Under the pieces are notes generated by a model. That model worked only from the letters and a program-made list of their open reading frames with translations. It did no database searches and was not told the origin of the DNA. Below are positions 46,080 through 57,368 of a DNA stretch of 64,000 nucleotides, in pieces. This DNA is from Aulostomus chinensis (taxonomy: Eukaryota > Chordata > Actinopteri > Syngnathiformes > Aulostomidae), in assembly GCA_037954235.1 (NCBI GenBank), contig JBBMOA010000011.1:29482325-29546324 (forward strand). Reading direction: 5' to 3'. A program made the translations under genes and the position numbers. Every line of letters starts with the position of its first letter. Position 1 is the stretch's first letter.

Positions 46080-46341
46080 TTGTTTTCTGCTATTGTTGTT
46101 GTTGTTTTTGTACCCCCCCCCCCCCCTTGTCTTCCTTATCCTGTCCCTGTTCTCTCTCCTGTCCTCAGTCCGGTAGCTTCATCAATGAACCAACACCATT
46201 CCTAATAAAGTTAAGCATAAACGGTGATAGGAGGAGTTTATCAGGCTCCTCCTCTGCAGAGTAAAACTGCTTCAGTACAACAAGGCACCAGGAACATGGA
46301 TGCTGCTGCTGAACAGGACAGGTTAAAAAAAAAAAAAAAAA
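46080..46341 (+). repeat. unnamed 240-bp poly(C) repeat, copy B
   Basis: GTTGTTGTTTTTGTA, a 13-nt C run, then the blocks shared with copies A and C, ending GAACAGGACAGGTT and a 17-nt A run (46,325-46,341). The A run at the same end in all copies supports an RNA intermediate. Confidence 0.9.
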
Positions 46342-46885
46342 GGAATGACGCCAGTAGCGTCCTTAGCAACCACCATAGCAACAGCAGAAAGGTGACACTG
46401 TAACGACTCTCTTCCGAGAGGTGAAAGATTCATCGTCATAACGAACAAACCAAAGTTTATACACAAGAACTGAGCGAAGATTATGAAAACAAAATGCATA
46501 TTTCTCGCTAGAAATGTCATCAGAATGCTTTATTTAATCAAAACTCTCTTGGAATAAGGCACTTTCCTCCAACAATGACAGGAGCAGCCGCCATGTTTTT
46601 GTTTTGAGAGGCCCGCATGAAAGAGTCACATGACCTACCAGCGCTCCAATAGAAAAGAATAGGGGGAAAAAACGTACACATTTCACAATTTTTAGGCCTT
46701 TATGGTAGAACTGATAGGTTTGGACCTGTGGACAAACGGAGCCTTTTTACGTTTTGATGTGAGACTGGGTTGGTCAGGGACTCTGATGTAGTTAGTACAC
46801 AGTTAGCTTTCTTAAAAGCTTTCATGTCTTGTCTCAATGTAACAGCTTGTGCAGTGGCTGTAGCAGTGACATGAGATTAGGGATG
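46342..46885. other. unassigned, repeat-like sequence
   Basis: Text such as AGGCCCGCATGAAAGAGTCACATGACC and ACGTACACATTTCACAATTTTTAGG feels like a dispersed fish repeat, but no second copy is present in the window to confirm it. No coding motif. Confidence 0.35.
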
Positions 46886-47239
46886 AAATAAATGAAATAG
46901 TAAATAACCCTACAAAGGATTGCACTTGCCCAATTTAGCGAGTGACGACATGTTTAGCCGCATGCGTTCATTCCATTGCTGGATGTCCAGGTGGTGCTTA
47001 GATAACAACGTGGCTCAAAAACAATTGGAGCTCCTTCTGGGGAAAGCCTGGTCTGATTGGGAGAGATGGCGTCCATCCTACTTTGGATGGTGCATCTCTC
47101 TTATCTAGGAACATAGGCCAGTTTATTAGCCATACTAATCCCTGACAAGCACCCAGAATTCAGACCAGCAGGCAGAGCTGCAGGTTAGCACGCCCTCTGC
47201 TGGTTCATTGGTGGTGTCACCCACCCAGCCTATAGAAAC

Positions 47240-48040
47240 TTGTCTGCCCCGAGGCTGTATAAGCTTGCACCCAAATCTGGAGGAGGAACTCATAGCAACT
47301 TAGTTAAAATTAAAACCACTGCTCCAGCAAACCAACCCAGTAAAACTATTAAATGTGCTTTGCTAAATATTCGATCTCTTGCATCCAAGTCTCTCCTAGT
47401 GAACAATTTAATTACTAATTATCAGATTGGTTTATTAGCACTCACTGAAACCTGGGAGCAGCAAGATGAGTGTGTCAGTCAAATTTGCTCATTAACCTGC
47501 CACCTAATTGTTCATTAACTCATTTGAGAGCCTTATTGTCAGCTTCTCCCTCCCAGACTGGAAAGCAGAGAAACCACTCTTACTTGCTGGGGTGTACCGT
47601 CCTCCTGCACCTTATTCTGAGTTCTTAGAAGAACTCCCTGACTTTCTGTCTAACTTGGCACTGAACTCAGACAAAGTCATTCTAGTGGGTGACTTTAACA
47701 TCCATGTGGACGTCAATGATGATTCTCTGGCCACTGCGTTTAAGTTGCTTCTTGATTCTGTTGGCTTCTGTCAGAGGGTAAACAAACCCACTCACACTTT
47801 TAATCACATCCTTGATTTAGTGCTCACTTATGGAATAGAAGCTGACCGAATCACAGTTCTTCCTCAGAACCCTGTCTTGTCTGATCACTCCTTAATTACA
47901 TTTGAATTTACTTTAACAAATTATAACCTACCTGGGAAAAAGTCCCGCTTCAGTAGATGTCTATCTGACACTGCTGTTTCTAGATTTAGGAGCTTATTCC
48001 AGCAGAGCTTGCTGCCACACCTTGCAGTGATATAATGGGA
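47240..48040 (+). pseudogene. L2 family-B endonuclease domain
   Basis: Two open parts, 47,240-47,518 and 47,508-48,035, in different frames. The first has CALLNIRSLASKSLLVNNLI and LLALTETW. The second has KPLLLAGVYRPP, the catalytic VGDFNIHVDVNDD, THTFNHILDLVLTYG and VLSDHSLITFEFTL. These are the N-to-C order of an apurinic-type LINE endonuclease. The Asp/Asn of GDFN and Asp/His of SDH are intact; the frame break near 47,500 disables it. Confidence 0.92.
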
Positions 48041-48729
48041 AGTTATGCTGATTTCACCCCCACCCAGGTGGACTATCTTGTGGACAGCACTGCAGGAGCA
48101 CTCCTTGGACACTTGATGCCGTAGCTCCCCTGAAAAAGAAGGTTATCAACCAGAAAAGAATAGTGCTGCGTGCCTTAAAACAGAAGACCAGACAACTGGA
48201 AAGGAAGACACATTCCAGCCAGCACGAGGAAGTCTCCCAAGCCTGGAAGGAGAGTTTATTAATATATAAAAAGAACTCCGTAATGCTAGAAGCGCTTACT
48301 ACTCGTCCCTGATAGAAAAGAATAAGAACCACCCCAGGTTCCTCTTCAGCACCGTGGGCAGGCTCACCAAGAACCATAGTGCTGTTGAGCCATGCATCCC
48401 CAACTCTCTGCAGTAACGACTTCCTTTCTTTCTTTACTGAAAAGATTGTGAAAATTAGAACGAAGATTGCCAGTAATGGAGGACAGACTACAGTCCCCAT
48501 AGAAGCACCTCCCAGACTTGGTGCTCACTTGGACAGCTTCTCCCCATCGACCTGTCAGACTTAACTTCTGCAGTCACTTCCTCCAAGTCAGCCACTTGTC
48601 TGCTGGATCCCATCCCAACAAGCCTCCTTAAGGATGCCTTCCCTCTAGTCAACACTTCTATATTGAATCAAATTAATCTTTCCTTAGTCACAGGTTATGA
48701 GCCACAGGCCGTTAAGGTGGCTGTCATCA

Positions 48730-50114
48730 ACCCTTTACTTAAAAACCTTCTCTTGACCCAGATGTGTTAGCCAACTATAGGCTGATATCCAATCTCCCCT
48801 ACATCTCCACGATCCTTGAGAAGGTTGTCCTGGAGCAGCTACATGAACATCTGCACAGCAACGAGCTCTTTGAAGCCTTCCAGTCTGGATTCAGGGACAC
48901 CATAGCACTGGAACTGCACTGGTCAGAGTCTCTAATGATCTTCTTATAGCTTCAGACAGAGGTCTTGTCTCTGTGCTTGTCCTTTTGGACCTCAGTGCTG
49001 CATTTGACACCATCGACCACAGCATCCTGCTACAGAGACTAGACCATGAAACTGGGATTAAGGACCTGCCCTAAAATGGTTTAAGTCCTACTTATCTGAC
49101 AGGTTTCAGTTTGTTAATGTTAATAATGACCATTCTGAGTATAGCAGAGTCACATATGGTGGACCACAGGGTTCAGTTTTAGGACCGATTCTCTTCACTC
49201 TTTACATGCTCCCATTAGGTGACATAATCCAGAAGCACTCGATCAACTTCCACTGTTATGAGGATGACACACAACTCTACTGGTCGATGGAGCCAGACGA
49301 CACAAGCCAGCTTACTCATCTGCTAGACTGCCTGAAAGACATGAAATCCTGGATGTCTTCTAACTTTTTACTGCTAAATTCAGATCAAACTGAGGTCATC
49401 ATGTTTGGACCTAAACACCACAGGGACACACTCTTGAATCGGATATCTACTCTAGATGGCATCACCCTAACTTCGAGTACAACTGCAAGGAACCTTGGGG
49501 TCATTTTTGACCAGGACCTTTCCTTCAGCTCCCACATAAATCATGTGACCAGGACCGCCTTCTTCCATCTGCGAAGTGTCGCTAAGATTAGGAACATCCT
49601 TTCCCAGAGTGATGCTGAAAAACTGGTGCATGCATTTATCACTTCTAGACTGGACCACTGCAACTCTCTCCTGTCAGGATGTCCTAAATACTCCCTAAAG
49701 AGTCTCCAGCTGGTCCAGAACGCTGCAGCCAGGGTTCTGACAGGAGTTAAGAAGAGAGAACACATCTCTCCCACTTTAGCTTCTCTCCACTGGCTTCCTG
49801 TAGGATCTAGAATCCACTTCAAAATCCTTCTGCTGACTTATAAGGCTCTAAACGATGAAGCTCCATCCTCTCTGAAAGAGCTCATTAGTCCCTCCTGTCC
49901 GACCAGAGCACTCCTCTCCCAGAATGCATGTCTTTTAGTGACTCCCAGTATCAATAAAAACAGCCTGGGAGGTAGAGCCTTTAGTTACCGGTTCCTCTAC
50001 TGTGGAACCAGCATCTCTCCATGGGTCAGAGAGGCAGACACTTTAACTACGTTTAAGTCCAGGCTTAAGACCTTCCTCTATGACAGAGCCTTCAGTCAGG
50101 ACTGGTTCAGGTAG
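48730..50114 (+). pseudogene. L2 family-B reverse transcriptase
   Basis: Starts with NYRLISNLPYISTILEKVVLEQL (48,770-48,840) and AFQSGFR, then, after shifts, LLDLSAAFDTIDHSILLQRL at 48,985-49,045 and GPQGSVLGPILFTLYMLPLG at 49,160-49,220. The 302-codon ORF 49,206-50,114 carries the active-site box as YEDD (49,257-49,268) where YADD is usual, then GVIFDQDLSFSSHI, ITSRLDHCNSLLSG, LQLVQNAAARVLTG, LHWLPVGSRIHFK and the C-terminal TFKSRLKTFLYDRAF. The C-terminal third is well kept. Confidence 0.93.
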
Positions 50115-50184
50115 CTCTGAACCATTGATAGCTATGCTGCTACAGGCTGAGACTGCTGGGGGACACATCAGGTTACATGGAGCC

Positions 50185-50232
50185 CTTCCCTCCTCTCCTC
50201 TCCTCTCCTCTCCTCTCCTCTCCTCTCCTCTC
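50185..50232. repeat. (TCTCC)n array
   Basis: About nine pentamers in the L2 family-B 3' UTR, just after the ORF2 stop. Confidence 0.95.
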
Positions 50233-50420
50233 CCCCTCTCTCCTCCTCCTCTCCTCCCTGCAAATTTTTGGAACTGTCATTACCACTACTTGTTGCACTT
50301 TGTAGTTTGGCCTTGGTGTCTCGCAGTCTCTCTGTGTTTCCACAGATCCACCAGAGCCCCAACCGCCGCCTGCATCGCCCCCCCCCCCTTATTCCCCACT
50401 GTTACACCGGCCTGCGCTCC

Positions 50421-50786
50421 CCTTCCATGAACCAGTCTACCATCCAGTCCCCCATCAAGCTGGCTTGCTCTCACTGCCTCCCCTTCCATGAACCAGTCTA
50501 CCATCCAGTCCCCCATCAAGCTGGCTTGCTCTCCCTGCCTCCCCTCCCATGAACCAGTCTACCATCCAGTCCCCCATCAAGCTGGCTTGCTCTCCCTGCC
50601 TCCCCTCCCATGAACCAGTCTACCATCCAGTCCCCCATCAAGCTGGCTTGCTCTCCCTGCCTCCCCTCCCATGAACCAGTCTACCATCCAGTCCCCCATC
50701 AAGCTGGCTTGCTCTCCCTGCCTCCCCTTCCATGAACCAGTCTACCATCCAGTCCCCCATCAAGCTGGCTTGCTCTCCCTGCCTCC
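50421..50786. repeat. 61-bp minisatellite, six units, in L2 3' UTR
   Basis: Units start at 50,421, 50,482, 50,543, 50,604, 50,665 and 50,726, each with CCATGAACCAGTCTACC and AAGCTGGCTTGCTCTC. Spacing is exactly 61 bp and units are almost identical, so amplification is recent. As 61 is not a multiple of three, the array reads open in all frames and yields artefact ORFs on both strands. Confidence 0.97.
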
Positions 50787-51090
50787 CCCTCCAGAAGCTT
50801 CCTTCTTCAACTGTTATTAACATTTCCATGTTTCCTCCATTCTGTGTTATAAACTGTTTTCTTCTCTGTACCAACATCTCCTGCACGTCTGTCCCTCCTG
50901 GTGAGGGATCCTCCTCCCCTCCTCACCCTGAGGTTTCTCAGATTTTTCCCTGTTCAAGGTTTTCTATGGAGTTTCTCCTCAGTCGATGTGAGGGTCTGAG
51001 GGCAGAGGATGTTGTTATGATGCCATGTGAAGCCCTTTGAGACAAACTGGTGGGGAAAACAGGCTCTACAAATAAAATTGCCTTGCCTTG

Positions 51091-51262
51091 CCTTGCCACT
51101 TGGCTGACATTGTGGGGGGGGGGGGTGTACATCCACAATTGGCTGTAGGAAGTCCCTTAGCATTGGTCACATGTCCAAGGTATTCTCAAGGTGACTGAAA
51201 GAATCCACGTTTGTCCTTGCAAACTTGCAATCCGCACTCTCTCAGTCTTTAAAGGGTACTAT
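51091..51262. other. unassigned spacer
   Basis: G run at 51,114-51,124 and unassigned sequence, possibly part of the antisense gypsy fragment that follows. Confidence 0.4.
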
Positions 51263-51580
51263 CTAAATGCACAGGTGCTCTTCATCATTCATTCCAGTCC
51301 TCAGAATGTCAAGCAGATAGCACTGTATTCCTGGTAAACCACTGAGGACCTGGTCCATAGCCCACTGAAACAGAGCTGAGTCTGAGGTGATACCAGAAGG
51401 CAGTCTGCAATATCTGAAGAATCCCCTATGTGTGTTCATGAGCATTTCACCTGACTGTTCATCCACATGCATTTGCAGGTAGGCTTGATTGAGATCTGTT
51501 TCACCAAGTGGAACCAATTCAGCTGATATCTCCTGGTTACAGTGCTGCTCCATTGTTGACGGTTCCCTCAGGCTACTCAC
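51263..51580 (-). pseudogene. Ty3/gypsy RT fragment
   Basis: A 105-codon antisense ORF: ETDLNQAYLQMHVDEQSGEML (motif A region), THRGFFRYCRLPSGITS, ALFQWAMDQVLSGLPGIQCY and LLDILRTG. The last string is the active-site box with its first Asp replaced (LLD for LDD). It resembles the K02A2.6-like branch and is a different family from the element at 19,768. Nothing else of the element is recognisable nearby. Confidence 0.85.
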
Positions 51581-52368
51581 AACGTTTGGCGTAACTATTG
51601 TTGGTGCTGCTGGTCCACTGTACCCTCAGGACATGCTGGCGGTCAAGCAGCAAGCATTAGCCCAGGCCTTCCCCAAGGCAAATAGGGGAAGGGCTTTTTT
51701 CCTCTTCCTGTCCATCATGGACAACACGCGTTGATTCAGACCTCCTCACTGCCACTTTTGCATTAATATTCTTGTAACATAATGAGGAGGCGGACTCTGA
51801 TGACTGTCCAAGTTTTTATTGTTGACAACCAACTGATTGGCTGTGGCTGTCCCCATGTATAAGCTACAGCAGCTACAAGGCCACTACATTTCCCCCATGA
51901 CTTGCATCCCTTGTGCTATGGTAGCCTTGGCAGCTCAAAATACGTAACACACAAGGTCTTCAGAGGCTGTGATGAAGGGAGTAAATAATGACTTCCATTC
52001 TCAGTACTGACATGATCTTGTCTTTGCTATGCTAGGTCCATTTGAACAGGGCATATATCAGGGATAAAAGTGGTGTCCACAAGGCAGAATCAGAGTGCAG
52101 GGCTCATGTACCCAGGGAGAGTCATCCAACTGGAGGAGGTGTTACTTCCCTACTTGACATCACGGAGAAAAAAACTCCAACTGGCTTGAATGAACTCGCA
52201 AGGAGAGGACAGAGTTTTCTCACTCCAGGGGGGTTTGTGAACAGGCTAGGGGACACATATTAATACTACAGTAGAGGGAATTTTGAATAATATGGGAACT
52301 TTAAATTTCCTGTATTGAAGTCACAAAACAAGCTACATTCAAGTAGCATGTTGTACACTGGGGGAAAA

Positions 52369-52425
<57 letters not shown>

Positions 52426-53372
52426 GATGGCCTACATGAGTTCACATAAGGACATGGAAAAAGGGGTGTGTCACATTTTGGGACAGTGTCAATTTGCTTA
52501 GACAATGACGAGGGCCTCCACCCATCCTGCAGTGGCCCAGGAACTGAAATAAACACAATCCTGGGCCACTGTGTATCATTGGAAGAAAACTGTGAGGTTT
52601 TGTACAGCGTGACGGGGACAGAAGACTTTTTTAAAAGAATTTTATTTTATTATTTTCTGTGGTTCTAAACCCTTTATAGTTAGGTGCCAGGAAGTACATC
52701 GAAACAACAAAAAAAGGAGCAGTTTCAAAATTTCATGAAAATCAGAGGAACACCAGAATTCCATCTGTCTTTTTAAGCTTCCCTCCATACTTATAATTAT
52801 ACAGACCCGCCCCTACCAACCCACTTCAACCCCACCCAACCCACACAAGACTTCCCCTGAAAAAGGAAATCCTTCAACTTCAATCTTGATGCTGATCCAC
52901 ATTGAAGACTGGACCCACCCATGCACACGACAAAAAGACATGAGAAAAAAAAGGGAGGGAAGGAGGGTTCCAAGGGCATGCTTTAGAGGGCATTTGAAAT
53001 TTGGCTCCATTGGCTATCAAATTGTTGCTTTTTATTTTTGTCCTCTGACATTGACCTTTCAATACACAGGTAGTACTTGATGGGGACTGAAGACAAATGC
53101 GTAACCACACAAACCAGACAATGTTCCACAAAAAATGTGGACAATAATTGACCGCCAAGAAGCATGAGATACTTTATTTAACCAGATAAAAAAAAACAGC
53201 GGAGAGAAGAAATCCTCCTTGCAATTTTGACCTGGCAAAATAAGACTACATGCCAAGTACAGGGGGATTACATCGCACAATTACATAACTCATGTAAAAC
53301 ACATGTACAGCAGCCAAAAAAGCACCATCACAATTAAAATGTTTTATGCAATGTTCCAAAGCATACACTCAT

Positions 53373-53408
<36 letters not shown>

Positions 53409-53848
53409 CCGAGAACTTCCGCTCGCTGTTGCTGCCTCTGTCATCACCCAGCAGACAGACCCTTAACACCACACACAACTTCTCTGTGTCCAGGATTCTC
53501 TTCTCTCACTGCTGCTGGTTCACTGTTGGGGTTCTTTCCTCCACCAACCTGCTTCTGATTGGACAGGAACAAATAAGCAGAGAGCTGCAGGTCAGCTGAC
53601 CCGGTGCTGGGACATGGCTGGACGAACCTCAGCTTTTTCTCGACGTCAGATCACATGTTGAGTTGCAGATTGATAGGAAGTAGATCAGGTACTTTTACCA
53701 AGGAGCAGTGAGACCTGCATCAACCCCAGATCCACACACACACTAGCAGTTCATCTCAACTAAACCAAACCATAACACGCAAACACACACACTCACACGC
53801 GCATGCACACATCCATACACACACATACACACAAACGCACTCAGCCCT

Positions 53849-53894
<46 letters not shown>

Positions 53895-53928
53895 ACGCAC
53901 ACACACACACACACACACACACAGAGTG
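51581..53928. other. unassigned with GT/CA arrays
   Basis: Holds (GT)n at 52,371-52,423, (CA)n at 53,374-53,405 and a larger CA array at 53,850-53,922. Around 53,165-53,300, ACTTTATTTAACCAG looks like a dispersed repeat end. No coding motif; the ORFs at 53,743-54,144 are CA-derived. Confidence 0.55.
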
Positions 53929-54029
53929 GGACGGGCACCGGTCCACGGCCCAGGGGTTGGGAACCACTGGTGTAGAGTCAGATGGGTACCGGTCCATGGC
54001 CCAGGGGTTGGGAACCACTGGTGTAGAGT
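53929..54029. repeat. tandemly duplicated hAT end with GTGTAGAG flanks
   Basis: GGGTTGGGAACCACTG, the reverse of the hAT terminus CAGTGGTTCCCAACC, occurs twice, ending at 53,969 and 54,020. Both copies are followed by GTGTAGAGTC and preceded by ACCGGTCCA(C/T)GGCCCAG. The unit is about 51 bp. Confidence 0.75.
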
Positions 54030-54865
54030 CTAACGTCTCTGGCAGTGACACTGAACCAGCATCAGGATCTGCTCCACATCCCCATTCAGTGGCAGCAGAA
54101 GCTTCCTTCTGAGCTGTTCTGGTGAGAGTTGGTTTGGTCTGCAAGTGTAAAAAATCTGAAGCTTCACCTCAGGCTTTAACATGGTAAATATCAAAGGTAG
54201 CAACTTCTTATCAGTCCCCATTAATTCTTTACACCAGTTCAACAAACGCTTACCTGATTATCTGAGATGCACCCGCATCTGGTTTGAGTCCTGCACAATC
54301 CCCAATTAAGGCCCACCCCTCCCAATCTAGATACAGAATACAAATCATTTTGGTGCTTGTACAGATAGAGACTATGGCGCACATTGCTTATCTCTCATGC
54401 CAACACAAACTAACATTTCAAGCTCACACGGCATCAGCCAAAGACAGCAACCACACATCTGAAAATGACCTGATAACTAACGAGTTGGACGATGTGATGC
54501 ATGAGTGTCCATCCAAATGGACGATGGAAAGAGACAGCAATATTTACAGCTGGGTATGCATCAGAGGAAAAAAAATTCAAGGGATGTTGGAACATTCTAA
54601 ACAAGTGTGTTTGCACACTATAGTTATTAGGGATGAGTGAGTACACCATTGTCTGTATCTGTACTACCATCAAAGTTATATGTATCTGTACCCAGAGGGG
54701 ACAGGGCTTAACCCAAAAATGGGGTAGATTTACATTGCAGGTTTAAGTTCATTATACTAAAAGTTATACTACTGATTGCCTGTCCTCTCCTGTGACAGAG
54801 TTCCACTGCTAGTGTGGTCCAGCTAGCCAGCCTAGTCTTGTTGAACTGTCTACAGGACCCAACTG
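54030..54865. other. unassigned sequence
   Basis: The minus-strand ORF at 54,030-54,245 (71 codons) and the plus ORF at 54,284-54,640 (118 codons) have no motif I recognise. On the minus strand, TTTTTTACACTTGCAG and CAGGTAAGCG are splice-like, so a decayed exon cannot be excluded. Confidence 0.35.
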
Positions 54866-56219
54866 AATCAGAATCAGAATACTTTATTAATCCTGGGGGG
54901 AAATTCTGTTGTTACAGTTATTAAGCTGTTGAAGTACTATAAAGTAAAGTATAAAGTTACAATTACAATAATTAGAAAGTGCAGACTTTAAGATAAGAAG
55001 AAGATAAAGTGTAAGAGTAAGAATAAAATAAGAAGAAGTTTAAACTATGTACAAATACAGTAGTTATGACAAGAGTATTGCACAGTTAAGTAATGAATCA
55101 CTCAGAGGGAGGAGTTAAAGAGTTTGATGGCCACAGGTAAGAATGACTTCCTGTGGCGCTCTGTGGTGCATTTAGGTGGGATGATCCAGCACTGAATGTG
55201 CTCCTGTGTTGAACCAGGACTTGATGGAGGGGTGGTGGATGCTGTCCAAGATTTGTGGAGTCTAGACAGCATCCTCCTCTCTGTCACCACCGTCAGAGTC
55301 CAGCTTTACTCCTACAATGTCACCGGCCTTCTGGATGAGTTTGTTTAGTCTGTTGGCATCTGCTACCTTCAGTCTGCTGCCCCAGCACACAACAGCAAAC
55401 AGGATGGCACCCCAGACTCAGAGAACGTCCTCAGCAGGGTCCTGCAGATGTTAAAGGACCTCAGCCTCCTGAGGAAGTAGAGACGGCTGAGGCACTTCTT
55501 GTAGACCACTTCAGAGTTCTTAGAAAAGTCCAGTTTGTTGTCCAAGTACACCCCCAGGTACTTGTAGTCCTAAACAATGTCCACACTGACCCCTGGATGG
55601 AAACAGGGGTCACTGGTGTCTTTGTCCTTCTGGGGTCCACAATCAGTTCCTTTGTCTTTGTCACATTGAGCAGGAGATGGTTCTTCTCACACCATGTGAC
55701 AAAGTTCTCCAGCACAGTCCTGTATTCAGTCTCATCCCCCTTCCTGATGCATCCAACTACTGCAGAGTCATCAGAGAATTTCTGAAGGTGGCAGGACTCT
55801 GTGTTGTAGTTGAAGTCAGTGGTGTAGAGGGTGAAGAGGAAGGGAGACAGGACTGTCCCCTGTGGAGCCCCAGTGTTGCTCACCACTCTGTCTGACACAT
55901 GGTGTTGTAAGCATACAAACTGTGGTCTTCCAGTCAGGTAGTCAACGATCCAGGACACCAGAGGAGCCTCCACCTGCATGGCTGTCAGCTTCTCACCCAG
56001 CAGCACCGGTCTGATGGTGTCAAAAGCACTGGAGAAGTCAGAGAACATGACCCTCAAAGTGCTCTCCAGTTTGTCCAAGTGAGCGTAGACACGGTTGAGC
56101 ATGAAGATGATGGCATCCTCTACTCCAAGGCGGGGCTGGTGGGGGAACTGGAGGGGATCCAGCAGGTGTTGGACTGATGGCCTCAGCTGTTCCAACACCT
56201 GCTGGATCCCCTCCAGTTC
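54866..56219 (-). pseudogene. Rex1-like LINE, RT and 3' end
   Basis: Minus strand. ORF 56,198-55,461: PSVQHLLDPLQF, LGVEDAIIFMLNRVYAHLDK, VMFSDFSSAFDTIRPVLL (motif A), APQGTVLSPFLFTLYT, then the active-site box FSDDSAVVG and WCEKNHLLLNVTKTKELIVDPR. After a frameshift near 55,555: MYLDNKLDFSKNSEVVYKKCLSRLYFLRRL. C-terminus TERHRKSFLPVAIKLFN at 55,160-55,102. The 3' UTR ends in AGAATCAGAATC-type tail at 54,866-54,880. 5' truncated: it stops at a fold-back at 56,145-56,219. Clade assignment (Rex1/CR1-type) is by motif memory. Confidence 0.88.
56145..56219. repeat. perfect 29-bp inverted repeat with 17-nt loop
   Basis: Arms 56,145-56,173 and 56,191-56,219 are exact reverse complements; the spacer is 56,174-56,190. 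The left arm is normal RT coding sequence (antisense), the right arm its inverted copy, at the very 5' boundary of the LINE fragment. Confidence 0.95.
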
Positions 56220-57277
56220 GCCTGACCACTGACCACTGGCTATAAGCTTATTTGAAACTTGAGTAAGAGTAGATGGAATCCAGCTAGTGAGAGAAGGAAC
56301 AGGGGAACACTATCTCCCACTGAGTTCTAACATGAATTACATAAGACTTTTCCTCAACCGGTCAGGTGTTGCATTTTTAGCCAAGCTTAGCGACAGTAAC
56401 CCCTCCGCTCAGGAGTGTTTGATCTGGGGTCAAACTGCAAAAGAATGGCCTGCTTCTTCTGTTTCATTTTGGCTTCTACTTGGACCAGAGAAGTTAAGGG
56501 GTTAAAACTATACCATATTGGTCCATAACATTACACCGTACATACACCGTGGCATGGTGACCCTTCCTCTCATATAATTTTATTTTGATTGGAACTGGGC
56601 ACTCGACTTGTGAGCTAGCTAAGCCAGGTTAATGATTTTTGCCAGGCAATAAGCAGTCAGAGGACCATTGCTGGGATGGATGCTATTTTCTCTGAACACA
56701 CATCAAACCTTTGCTAGCTTGTGTTGCAACTTGTTTCTGTGTGCTCCTTCATTGGTTTAGAAGCCAGACGCTACTTCTTGAAAACAGTGTGGACGCTGAG
56801 GAAAACAATTGTAGTGCTAATGTTAGCTAGCTAACAGTTATTAGTCCAAATAACCCAAATAGTAGCATCAGCCTTCTATATGAATGAAGGAGCACACAGA
56901 AACAAGCTGCAACATGAACAAGCTAGCCTCTAACACTGTACATCAACAGTGTGTACAATATAATGACACAACACATATTTCTACTACATATTTCACATTT
57001 TCAAACTTGACAGACCCTTTGAAACTAGACAAATGAATAGCTTACCCAAACCAAATGCCACTTCATGTGGGCTGGGGCAAACCATTCTTTTCTTAAAGAG
57101 GGGGTGAATGATTTCTTAACTGATGAGTAAGACATTTGTACGAAGTGAACTATGGTCATTTATTTTTAATTGTATTAATGGTAGACCCATTGCAAAAGTT
57201 GGGTTGGCAACTGGGGTGGCAAGGCATTCTGTGGGGGTAGTGGCTGCACCCTGTAAAACCTCGAGTGGCTTATCTTT
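56220..57277. other. unassigned sequence
   Basis: No recognised element. TTAGCTAGC-rich text at 56,820-56,840. Confidence 0.45.
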
Positions 57278-57368
57278 TAAGGGTCGGGGGGTGTGGAGCC
57301 GATCCCAGCTGACATTGGGTAAGAGGTGGGGTTCACCCTGGACTGGTTGCCAGTCTGTCACAGGGTGA
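57278..57368 (-). mobile_element. SINE fragment, ATGG-tail family
   Basis: AAGGGTCGGGGGGTGTGGAGCC, GATCCCAGCTGACATTGGG, GAGGTGGGGTTCACCCTGG and CCAGTCTGTCACAGGG form the antisense 3' body only, with notable divergence. Confidence 0.7.

Larger units (their letters stand above)
46886..51090 (+). mobile_element. L2 family-B LINE, longest copy (about 4.2 kb)
   Basis: Runs from the end of ORF1 through ORF2 endonuclease and RT to a 3' UTR ending ATAAAATTGCCTTGCCTTGCC. The last ORF1 codons (46,945-47,110: SRWCLDNNVAQKQLELLLGK, then the frame-broken equivalent of a DGxHP motif) fit the SGNH-type esterase domain known in zebrafish L2 ORF1. The 3' terminal CCTTG repeats also end the fragment at 12,372-12,624. 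There are stops and shifts in both ORFs, so it is inactive, but it is the best template of its family here. Confidence 0.9.

Noticed and set aside
50421..50786. Possible CRISPR array (regular spacing)
   Set aside because: Units are contiguous without variable spacers, and the genome is a vertebrate's.
50268..51040. ORFs with repeated MNQSTIQSPIKLACS on the plus strand and GGLDGRLVHG on the minus strand
   Set aside because: Products of the 61-bp array, which is open in all frames; no start context or domain.
53743..54144. Cysteine/valine-rich 133-codon ORF
   Set aside because: Largely translates the CA array at 53,850-53,922.
55597..55895. Plus-strand ORFs at 55.6-55.9 kb
   Set aside because: Antisense of the Rex1-like RT.
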